From the NCBI GenBank assembly GCA_040905145.1, contig JBBDSC010000139.1:58420-122419 (forward strand): 64,000 nucleotides of DNA, written 5' to 3'. The stretch is from DATGMS01 sp040905145 (GTDB lineage: Bacteria > Bacteroidota > Bacteroidia > Cytophagales > Cyclobacteriaceae). Shown in pieces: positions 1-6,965 of this stretch. Below the pieces are notes generated by a model that did no database searches, was not told where the DNA came from, and was given only the letters and a program-made list of their open reading frames with translations. How positions within the stretch are numbered: position 1 is the first letter of the stretch; the number at the start of each line of letters is the position of its first letter. The position numbers and the translations under genes are program-made.

Positions 1-1
1 G

Positions 2-106
2 GAGAATTTCAAAGTCAAAGACCTGGCTACCCTGGAAGTATACGAAATCGAAGAACTTTTAAGATGGGGGATAGGGGCGGATTATGACCTGGACGAAGTG
101 AGATGA
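2..106 (+). CDS. 3' end of an unidentified protein (partial)
   Basis: An open frame enters from the left edge and ends at TGA 104-106, giving the last 34 residues of a protein. The tail is acidic and helix-like (it contains LEVYEIEELLRWGIGAD). I do not recognise the family from this fragment. The stop is followed at once by the remnant of a transporter gene, so it may once have headed an operon, but that is speculation. Confidence 0.5.
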   Translation, partial: ENFKVKDLATLEVYEIEELLRWGIGADYDLDEVR

Positions 107-107
107 A

Positions 108-371
108 AGTCATGTTTCCTCCTTTATTTATAAAGATAAAAAACGGGACAAATCCGAGACTGTAAAGATAGAATTGTTTTTATTTGCCTATCTCGTTTTT
201 GGCGTCACCATACAGGGAAGCCTGCTGGCCTTTTTCACCGTCTTCTTCGCTGGGCTCATGGCTTTTGCGGGCGTTGCCGTTATTGCTTCCTCAAGGGTCA
301 AAAACACCCAGGCAGGGAACGGTGTCATCAATGCCATTGTACTTCCCATGACCATAGTTTCGGGAATATAG
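108..371 (+). pseudogene. ABC-2 type transporter permease remnant
   Basis: The frame encodes about 85 residues without a good start codon. Its second half looks like the late membrane segments of an ABC-2 exporter permease (DrrB/YadH type): hydrophobic helices followed by SSRVKNTQAGNGVINAIVLP and MTIVSGI. In intact family members this comes right before a conserved GIFF-type turn and a final membrane helix; here a TAG stop follows GI. The N-terminal part and the ATPase partner are absent. I read it as a gene fragment truncated at both ends. A translated TTG ORF of 65 residues (174-371) is possible but would not make a working permease. Confidence 0.6.
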
Positions 372-466
372 CCATTGTACTTTTTTTGGTTGCAGCCCAA
401 TCATCTTGGATTACAGGACAAGTGACAATGGTTTCAGGAGGACATCATATTTAAAATTCAGATAAT

Positions 467-658
467 ATGGCTAAAAATGTTTTTGGAGAACCCCTATTGC
501 TCTGTGGTAAGGAAGGGGATCGTTGGTGCTTGTGTGCTGGCAGATGGCTTGAAGCTTATCAAGCGGGGGTGGCCCCAAAAATCATTTTGGAAGCGACCAA
601 TGAAAAGACATTGGAATATATTTCATTGGAAGCCTTGGTTCATTATGCTTTTAGGTGA
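467..658 (+). pseudogene. DUF2237 family protein with large internal deletion
   Basis: The 63-residue product starts like DUF2237 proteins (MAKNVFGEPLLLC) and ends like them (GDRWCLCAGRWLEAYQAGVA, then a PKIILEATNEKTLEYISLEAL segment). Family members are usually about 120 residues. The middle, which carries a Cys-Cys segment and the conserved GNDLSTP-type region, is missing between LLLC and GKEGDRW. The deletion keeps the frame open, so a short protein could still be made, but it lacks most of the conserved core. DUF2237 has no established function. Probably a decayed gene; a miniature functional version cannot be excluded. Confidence 0.6.
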
Positions 659-702
659 TTTTTGTATGGTTTTTGATATTGATTTAACTCAAAGATGAAT
701 CT

Positions 703-1749
703 ATGTTTTTTAGAGTACTTTCCTTTCCATTTCGATATGCATTTTCAAAAATGAAAAAGGCGGTCGGTAAATTGGACCGGGTAAGAATTGAGCCTTTGTA
801 TGCTTTTGGTAATGAGGACACGGTTTTCATAAAAGGCCGTATCATAGAGGCCTATAAACAAAGCAAGCCTTCCCCCAGAAAAAATCCTTTTGTAAATGTG
901 CTTGGAACGATTCGTAGATATGCCGGCAGTAGTGTTGTGGAGGCCAAAGTAGAAGTTACCTACCAAAAAATCACCAAAGTAGTGGTAAGTGATGGGGAAG
1001 GGATATTCGAAGCCAACTTTCAAAACATTTCCACTTTAATTCATAAAAAGGAATATGTCAATTTTAAACTCCAGGAGGAAGAGGGTTTGGTTCCGGAAAA
1101 GAAGCATAGTCAAGTGAGGGTAATGCGGTATCCCTCCAGCTATCCCTTAGGCATTATTTCAGATATTGACGATACCATCCTTATTTCCAACGCTACCCAA
1201 ATCGGAAAAAAATTCTGGCTTTCCATTTCAAAAAACGCCTACACTCGCAGGCCGTTTCCCGGCGTCAGCGAATTGTACAAGATATTAACCGACGCTGGAA
1301 AGAATCCTGTTTTCTATGTTTCAAGTAGTGACTGGAATCTGAATGATTTGATCAAGGATTTTTTAAATTACAGGCATATCCCTGCCGGACCTCTATTGTT
1401 GAAAGACCTTCATGTTAACCTCAGAAATATTTGGAAGTCCGGCGGGGGGAGCCATTCCCATAAGGAAGAAAAAATACAGTTGCTTTTGAATCTTTATCCG
1501 GGGATGAAGTTTGTCCTGATTGGGGATAGTGGCCAGCACGATCCAGAGATCTACGCTTCTTTAATAAAGCGCAACCCTGACAGGGTTTTAATAGTTTATA
1601 TCAGGCAGATCAAAGGCAATGATCACCAAAGAAGAGCAGGTATGGAAAAAGAGATACTTCCTGAGGAGATGCCCGAAATAGTATTCGTAAAAAGCACGGA
1701 TGAGGCGATTGCCCATGCAAAACAAAAGGACTTGTATTTTATAAAATGA
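703..1749 (+). CDS. App1-type phosphatase (DUF2183 domain)
   Basis: This 348-residue protein has a C-terminal App1/DUF2183 catalytic domain of the HAD type. The nucleophile motif DIDDT lies at residues 154-158 (SDIDDTI). Further on are PFPGVSELY, the FYVSSSDWNL segment and a late acidic motif, LIGDSGQHDPEIY. Yeast App1 is a phosphatidate phosphatase of actin patches; bacterial homologues are largely uncharacterised, so the lipid substrate is inferred. No signal peptide is obvious. The stop is 4 bases before the start of a lipid-kinase gene, so the two are probably cotranscribed and may both act on phosphatidic acid and diacylglycerol. Confidence 0.85.
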   Translation: MFFRVLSFPFRYAFSKMKKAVGKLDRVRIEPLYAFGNEDTVFIKGRIIEAYKQSKPSPRKNPFVNVLGTIRRYAGSSVVEAKVEVTYQKITKVVVSDGEGIFEANFQNISTLIHKKEYVNFKLQEEEGLVPEKKHSQVRVMRYPSSYPLGIISDIDDTILISNATQIGKKFWLSISKNAYTRRPFPGVSELYKILTDAGKNPVFYVSSSDWNLNDLIKDFLNYRHIPAGPLLLKDLHVNLRNIWKSGGGSHSHKEEKIQLLLNLYPGMKFVLIGDSGQHDPEIYASLIKRNPDRVLIVYIRQIKGNDHQRRAGMEKEILPEEMPEIVFVKSTDEAIAHAKQKDLYFIK

Positions 1750-1753
1750 AAAT

Positions 1754-2659
1754 ATGGATAAAGAATTTTTATTGATTATCAATCCCATCTCAGGAAGCTT
1801 GCAAAACAAGTCTGAAACGGTGGCACAAATCCGGGAAACCCTGGAAAAGCATCAATGCCAATTAAAGGTATGGGAAACTACGGGTAAAGAGGACCAGGAA
1901 AAGATACTTGCCATGATAAAGGGAAACCCTGTTGATGCCATATTGGTAGGGGGAGGGGATGGGACAGTCAAAATGGTGGCGGAGATTATTGTGGATTTGG
2001 ATCAGCGGGTTGGGATTATTCCCTTGGGTTCGGCCAATGGATTGGCTACCAGTTTGGAAATAGCAGGAATGGAAGAAGCCATAGAAGCGGTAACTAATGG
2101 AGAAGAAATTAAAATGGATGCCATCAGGATCAATGGTGAGCTGTCCTTGCATTTAAGTGATTTTGGATTTAATGCCAGTTTGATCAAGAAATTTGAAGAT
2201 GGGGGAGAACGGGGAATGTTATCCTATTTTAAAAGCACTTTGGCCCAACTTTTTGATATGCAGCCTTACCGGTTTGAAATCATTATGGATAACATTATAG
2301 AAAGGATTGAGGCTAAAATGCTGGTTATTGCAAATGGGAACAAATATGGTACTGGTGCGCTCATTAATCCTGTAGGAAAAATAGATGATGGAATTTTTGA
2401 AATTATTGCTCTGAATCCCGAAAGTTTCGAGGATTTAGTAAAGATATCGATCGCTCTTTTCAGAGGTAACGTGAATGAAATGGAATCCGTGAAAATCTGG
2501 TCTGCTTCAAAAGCCGAGATCAGAAACCTGGACCAGGCAGACTTCCAAATTGATGGGGAATTAATGGGAAAAGTAGAAAAGGTAAATGTGGAAGTGGCAC
2601 CAAATTCCATTCGGTTTTATAAGGGCAAAGACTATGGGATAAGTGTTGCGGAGCGTTAA
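1754..2659 (+). CDS. Diacylglycerol kinase family lipid kinase (YegS/BmrU type)
   Basis: The 301-residue protein carries the diacylglycerol kinase catalytic fold: an INPISGS motif at about residues 8-14 and the nucleotide-binding GGGDGT motif at about 64-69, followed by PLGSANGLA. The C-terminal half has the family's second domain, ending near the DFQIDGELMG segment. Members transfer phosphate from ATP to diacylglycerol or related lipids on the inner face of the membrane. It follows the App1-like phosphatase gene by 4 bases, suggesting a two-gene lipid-phosphate unit. The exact substrate cannot be read from sequence. Confidence 0.88.
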   Translation: MDKEFLLIINPISGSLQNKSETVAQIRETLEKHQCQLKVWETTGKEDQEKILAMIKGNPVDAILVGGGDGTVKMVAEIIVDLDQRVGIIPLGSANGLATSLEIAGMEEAIEAVTNGEEIKMDAIRINGELSLHLSDFGFNASLIKKFEDGGERGMLSYFKSTLAQLFDMQPYRFEIIMDNIIERIEAKMLVIANGNKYGTGALINPVGKIDDGIFEIIALNPESFEDLVKISIALFRGNVNEMESVKIWSASKAEIRNLDQADFQIDGELMGKVEKVNVEVAPNSIRFYKGKDYGISVAER

Positions 2660-2826
2660 ATCCATCAAAAGGTAGGCCGTCTTTCTTCATCTGTATAGTT
2701 TGCTTTTCCAAGGTCATATGCCTTATATTCATAGCGGTGTGCGATAACTTTTTATCATGCTCGATTTTAAAGGAAATTTTGAAAGGACCGGATCATGGAC
2801 AAAATTAGTGAGGGTCCGTGAAAAAT

Positions 2827-3015
2827 TTAATTTTTATCACCGGTTCCTTTGATCAATCCCAAGCCTGAACTAAAGAAGATAAGCCCCAATAGAAAAGCAA
2901 CCAGGATGGGTTTCCAATCATTGCTTTCTTCATTCAAAAAAAGATAGGCGCCATAAATCAGACCAACAATGCCAATGATGGTAAGGAGGGTTCCAAAAAC
3001 ATTTTTCAGATGCAT
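2827..3015 (-). CDS. Small two-helix membrane protein
   Basis: The 62-residue product has two hydrophobic segments, about residues 8-27 and 36-56, separated by a short acidic loop (NEESNDWKP). The tail is GLIKGTGDKN. The arrangement suggests an inner-membrane hairpin. It stands alone on the minus strand about 215 bases beyond the ssb terminator. I recognise no named family and assign no function. Confidence 0.65.
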   Translation of the reverse strand: MHLKNVFGTLLTIIGIVGLIYGAYLFLNEESNDWKPILVAFLLGLIFFSSGLGLIKGTGDKN

Positions 3016-3184
3016 GGCAATTGATTCAAATGGTTAATAAAATAGATGATAAAACAAATGTTATTTTCCTTGTAATAATACATACCTCCCTTGAACCAAA
3101 CAAATACCAAGCCATGTAAAATGGGGCCTTTGGATTTTTAAGTCTGTTCAATTGTGTGCCCCTGAGGGCTTTTCCCTCCATTTT

Positions 3185-3221
3185 AAAAAAGGGAGACCGA
3201 TGCCCATCAGTCTCCCTTTTT
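3185..3221 (-). terminator. Rho-independent terminator of ssb
   Basis: GGGAGAC at 3191-3197 pairs with GTCTCCC at 3209-3215, extended by an inner GATG/CATC pairing with one mismatch. A-runs and T-runs flank it on both sides. Read on the minus strand it lies just after the ssb stop codon and ends in a T-run. Confidence 0.8.
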
Positions 3222-3231
3222 CAGGATCGTC

Positions 3232-3579
3232 TTACCCTACGGCACTTTTATCCCCCATCAATAAAACCTCATTGACCTGTATTTCGGTAATGTACTTTTT
3301 TACCCCGTCCTTACCGGTGTAGGAGCGGTTGATCAATTTGCCTTCAATGGCAATTTCTGAACCTTTGTCTGTATACTTGTTGATGATCTCTGCGGTTTTG
3401 CCCCAGGCGATGAGATTATGCCATGTGGTTTCTTCCACTTTTTCCCCTTTGGCATTTCTATAGGATTCATTGGTAGCCAAGCTTAATTTGGCTACGGCCC
3501 TGCCTCCGTCCAAAGTTTTGAATTCGGCTTTGGCCCCTAAGCGGCCGATCAACTGTACTTTGTTTTTTAATGCATTCAT
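3232..3579 (-). CDS. ssb: Single-stranded DNA-binding protein, short form
   Basis: The 115-residue protein is a single OB fold: N-terminal NKVQLIGRLGAKAEFK, then AVAKLSLATNESY, TTWHNLIAWGKTAEII and the KGSEIAIEGKLINRSY strand. Such proteins coat single-stranded DNA in replication and repair. The C-terminus stops soon after the fold (EVLLMGDKSAVG) and lacks the flexible linker and acidic tip (DDDIPF-like) that housekeeping SSBs use to recruit partner proteins. It may therefore be a secondary SSB, with a full-length copy elsewhere. A strong terminator follows; a divergent gene lies upstream. Confidence 0.9.
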   Translation of the reverse strand: MNALKNKVQLIGRLGAKAEFKTLDGGRAVAKLSLATNESYRNAKGEKVEETTWHNLIAWGKTAEIINKYTDKGSEIAIEGKLINRSYTGKDGVKKYITEIQVNEVLLMGDKSAVG

Positions 3580-3694
3580 GATGTTTGAATTTTAGTTGAA
3601 GATTTGTTCCCATCCGCTGCCGTTGCCGATAACGAACCCTCCAAAGTTGGGGATAGCCGTAGGGATTAGTCGGTTTTTTTTCGTTTCGTTCCAT

Positions 3695-3710
3695 TTGCAA
3701 ACGTTTGTAA
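3695..3710. promoter_or_regulatory. Operator-like palindrome between ssb and a divergent gene
   Basis: TTGCAAACGTTTGTAA is palindromic apart from one base pair, with a perfect 10-base core CAAACGTTTG centred on CG. This is the layout of LacI/PurR-family operators. It lies about 115 bases upstream of the ssb start and about 60 bases upstream of the divergent zinc-motif gene, where a shared operator could act. No regulator gene is adjacent, so binding is inference. Confidence 0.3.
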
Positions 3711-3772
3711 GCACTTGTGATATAGCATTTTATTGTTATCTTGAATTGGATTTTCACTTACCCCTCATTTTT

Positions 3773-4150
3773 ATGCAGCAAGAGAAGAAAACCTGTCTAA
3801 ATTGTGAAAGAACAATCCAGGGCCGATCGGATAAAAAGTTTTGCGATGATTATTGCAGGAACAACTATAACAATCAGCTGAAAGCCTCCAGCAACAATCT
3901 GGTTCGTAATATTAACAATGCCCTGAAGAAGAACCGGAATATATTGGAAGCCATCTTGCCTGAAACTGAAGGCACCGCCAAAACTACCCGGCAAAACCTA
4001 CTGAACCAAGGATTTCAATTCAAATACAATACGCACACCTATACCAATAAAAAAGGCAATACCTATTCATTTTGCTATGATTATGGCTATTTGGAATTGG
4101 AAGGAGATTGGTTTTTATTAGTGAAGGTAAAGAATGCTAAGAGGCAATAG
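3773..4150 (+). CDS. Small zinc-motif protein of unknown function
   Basis: The 125-residue protein begins with a likely zinc knuckle: CLNC followed by FCDDYC (a C-x2-C and C-x3-C pair at about residues 8-29), rich in basic and polar residues. The middle is helical and basic (NNALKKNRNILEAILP) and the C-terminus is a beta-rich segment (NKKGNTYSFCYDYGYLELEG). The frame is open 59 codons further upstream, but I chose the ATG at 3773 because the zinc motif starts directly after it and the upstream translation looks non-coding. Nucleic-acid binding is plausible but not shown. Confidence 0.75.
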   Translation: MQQEKKTCLNCERTIQGRSDKKFCDDYCRNNYNNQLKASSNNLVRNINNALKKNRNILEAILPETEGTAKTTRQNLLNQGFQFKYNTHTYTNKKGNTYSFCYDYGYLELEGDWFLLVKVKNAKRQ

Positions 4151-4235
4151 GCCAATATGATATGTATTCCCCGCCCGGAAATTTTAATTTAAAGAAATTA
4201 TTAGTACCTTAACGAAGTATTTTCTCTTGGATAAA

Positions 4236-4442
4236 ATGGATATAGAAATTCCACCAATAGTATTGATTTTTTGGCAGATTTTTGCGGGCATAAGTTTACT
4301 GCTCTTTGTTATTTCTTTTATTTTTATTTTCACCAACAAAAAATTGCGTGACCTGGATAAGATCCTCTGGTTGCTCGGCACTGTTCTTTTACCCATTTTG
4401 GGCCCTGTTTTGTTCCTTACCTTGGGGAGACATGGGAAGTAA
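4236..4442 (+). CDS. PLDc_N-type small membrane protein
   Basis: The 68-residue protein has two membrane helices (about 8-32 and 45-63) separated by a charged turn, TNKKLRDLDKILW. It ends LGPVLFLTLGRHGK. This is the pattern of the phospholipase D nuclease N-terminal (PLDc_N) family, which is free-standing in many bacteria and has no known enzymatic role without the PLD domain. A TTG codon 9 bases upstream is in frame; the ATG at 4236 is preferred. Confidence 0.75.
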   Translation: MDIEIPPIVLIFWQIFAGISLLLFVISFIFIFTNKKLRDLDKILWLLGTVLLPILGPVLFLTLGRHGK

Positions 4443-4614
4443 CGGGATTACGTGGACAGAATGGGTATAAGCTACTCATTTTTAAGGAGTAGTATAAATT
4501 GAGATCTAAAATTATGAATGTTTTTCCTACAAAACGTCCGTTTTATTGTGGCGGCATGTATTTTGTTTATGAATGAAAGATATTAAAAATTAATAAAAAT
4601 TTCGTTCAATTTTT

Positions 4615-5799
4615 ATGATAGATTTTGAGAAAAAGGAAAATAACAGGTTGGAAGCCCTGCACCGTTTTGATATTTTAGATACTCCCCCGGATGGGGCTTT
4701 TGATCATGTTGTTAAGCTGGCGGCCAAACTTCTTGAAGTCCCGATTGCCATAATTTCTCTGGTAGATAAAGATAGGATTTGGTTTAAATCCAGATTAGGT
4801 GTAGATCTTCCCCAAGTTGAAAAAGAAGAAGGATTATGTGCATCGGCAATTTTTACTGATGAGATTTATTTAGTGGAAGAAGCAAGCAAAGATCCCCGGA
4901 CACTTGCCAATAAGCTGGTAGCCGGAAGTTTTGGGTTGGAATTTTATGCAGCCGCACCGCTTGCCACCAAAGATGGGTATAATCTGGGGACTTTGTGTGT
5001 CATAGATAGGAAACCCAGAAATATCACAAATGATCAAAAAGAGACATTGAAAAGTCTTGCTAAAGTGGTCATGAATCAAATGGAACTGCGCCTTCAGGCT
5101 AGGACGGCCATTAAGAACCAAACAGAACTGACTTATCTGCTTACCCACAATTTAAAAGGTTTCACCAACAATATCCCTGCTTTTATAGAGGTCTTGCGGG
5201 ATTCAAAAAACAATCCTGAGGATTTTGAGCGGATTCTAAAATTACTGGAGAATTCTGCACTTAAAAATGCCAAGGAAATCAATGAATTTTTAGTTCGGTC
5301 GGCTCATGACAATGCAACCTCTTCCTATGCCTTCAAAAAGGTGGATTTTACCGAAATAGTCAGACACACCGTAAAAACGAATCAAATTGCAGCAATAGAT
5401 AAAAATCAGCAATTGAAACTCAATATTGATAATGATGTATTAAAAATTAATGCAGACAAAAACAGGTTGACGGATGCCGTAGATAACTTGATAAACAATG
5501 CGATTAAATATTCCCCCTATAATTCCACCATTCAAATAACCACCTATAGCAAGGGGAAAAAAGTGATATTGGAAGTGCAGGATGAGGGGCCAGGGTTATC
5601 AGCTGCAGACAAGGAAGGGCTTTATAAGCCTTTTAGTAGACTTAGTGCCCAGCCGACCGGCAGGGAAATATCATCAGGCATAGGTTTGTGGATAGTAAAA
5701 GAAATTATCAGCGCCCATCATGGCAAAATTTGGGCCCTAAGTGAAGGACAGGACCAGGGGTCTACTTTTTCTATTGAACTGGATTTGGTGGAAGAATAG
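4615..5799 (+). CDS. GAF-domain sensor histidine kinase
   Basis: The 394-residue cytoplasmic kinase starts with a GAF domain (about 5-155) of the type introduced by RLEALHRFDILDTPPDGAFD. A dimerisation helix contains the phospho-acceptor histidine in LLTHNLKG at about residue 176. The ATPase domain shows the N box (DAVDNLINNAIKYSP), G1 (DEGPGL) and G2 (SSGIGLWIVKEI). There is no membrane segment, so the input is probably an intracellular ligand or redox signal. No response regulator is adjacent, so it is an orphan kinase; the receiver protein at 11.1 kb is too far away to pair by position. Confidence 0.9.
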   Translation: MIDFEKKENNRLEALHRFDILDTPPDGAFDHVVKLAAKLLEVPIAIISLVDKDRIWFKSRLGVDLPQVEKEEGLCASAIFTDEIYLVEEASKDPRTLANKLVAGSFGLEFYAAAPLATKDGYNLGTLCVIDRKPRNITNDQKETLKSLAKVVMNQMELRLQARTAIKNQTELTYLLTHNLKGFTNNIPAFIEVLRDSKNNPEDFERILKLLENSALKNAKEINEFLVRSAHDNATSSYAFKKVDFTEIVRHTVKTNQIAAIDKNQQLKLNIDNDVLKINADKNRLTDAVDNLINNAIKYSPYNSTIQITTYSKGKKVILEVQDEGPGLSAADKEGLYKPFSRLSAQPTGREISSGIGLWIVKEIISAHHGKIWALSEGQDQGSTFSIELDLVEE

Positions 5800-5847
5800 T
5801 GGCAGACTTATTTTTAAGATTTTTATTTAAGAAAGCATCCGTTTGAC

Positions 5848-6786
5848 CTATTTGATATTCTGGTTGTTATTGCCTTGATCTTCATAACTCACTTCTTTTA
5901 CTTCTACCAGTACCGCGTGTTTCTTTGGCCTAATACGTCTGCCTCTTCTTTCTGTGTTTACTTTTGTAAATTCCGCGCCCAGGAGCATAATTATGGTAGA
6001 ATAAAATACCCACAATAATATGGCCGCCAAAGAACCTGCTGCCCCATAAGTGGAGGCAATGTTGGTATTTCCCAGGATCAGACCGATTATATATTTGCCC
6101 AGGGTGAACAATAATGCGGTGACAAAAGCACCAACTCTTACATCTTTCCATTTGATCTTCGCATCGGGAAGTATTTTAAAGATCATGGCGAATATAAAAG
6201 TCACCACAAGCAGGGGGATAAGAAAATTAAGTACCTGCATGAGATGGCCTGTATATCCAAACAGCTTTTCATTGATATAATCACGGAATATTATGAGGAT
6301 GGCATCTATAATAAGGAAAACCAGCAAAAGTAGACCCAATGCAACTACCATGGTAAATGAAAGAAGCCGATCAACTATAAATTTTACAATACTTCTTTTT
6401 GGCTTAGGTTTAACACACCAAATTGAGTTGAGGGCTTTTTGAATAAAGTTAAAAACTATTGTGGCACTAAAAAGAAGGCCTGCTACACCTATTATAGTCG
6501 CTAAAGTCCCGGATTCTGAACCATCAGAATTTTGAAGGATTTCATTTATCTGATCCGCATTTTTTTGGTTAATCAGGGTCTGAATCTGTGAAGTAATTTC
6601 ACTCCTGACAGCCTGTTCGCCTAAAAATCTGCCCGCCACCTGTATAATGATGATCAGCATGGGGGGTAATGAAAATATGGTAAAAAAAGCAATGGCAGCA
6701 CTATAAACTATGGGTTTGGACTTCTGAAATTTCCGTAGCGTTTCTTTTGTGATATCCCACGCACTTTTTAATTTAGATATAATCAT
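5848..6786 (-). CDS. YihY/BrkB family inner-membrane protein
   Basis: This 312-residue polytopic protein has about six hydrophobic segments. The family's N-terminal signature includes KPIVYSAAIAFFTIFSLPPM and, later, STYGAAGSLAAILLWVFYST near the last helices. A hydrophilic C-terminal tail ends the protein. The family was once taken for RNase BN and is now regarded as a membrane transporter or virulence-associated protein of uncertain substrate. It is convergent with the GAF kinase gene and divergent from the FAD oxidoreductase gene. Confidence 0.9.
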   Translation of the reverse strand: MIISKLKSAWDITKETLRKFQKSKPIVYSAAIAFFTIFSLPPMLIIIIQVAGRFLGEQAVRSEITSQIQTLINQKNADQINEILQNSDGSESGTLATIIGVAGLLFSATIVFNFIQKALNSIWCVKPKPKRSIVKFIVDRLLSFTMVVALGLLLLVFLIIDAILIIFRDYINEKLFGYTGHLMQVLNFLIPLLVVTFIFAMIFKILPDAKIKWKDVRVGAFVTALLFTLGKYIIGLILGNTNIASTYGAAGSLAAILLWVFYSTIIMLLGAEFTKVNTERRGRRIRPKKHAVLVEVKEVSYEDQGNNNQNIK

Positions 6787-6965
6787 AATTAATTGTAGTT
6801 AACTTGGCATGTTATTCCTCAAGGCCTTTATTTTCAATATACTTGTATTCGACTAATCAATAGGTAGAAGTTTTAGAAGCCGAAACAGTGAAAGTTTCTG
6901 TAAATTTATACTAGATATTTATCAGAATTATTTATTACTACCGATAGCTGTCTTATTTTTGAGGT

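Noticed and set aside
3596..3772. Upstream extension of the zinc-motif protein
   Set aside because: The 59 extra residues look like translated promoter DNA and would overlap the ssb regulatory region; the ATG at 3773 is better.
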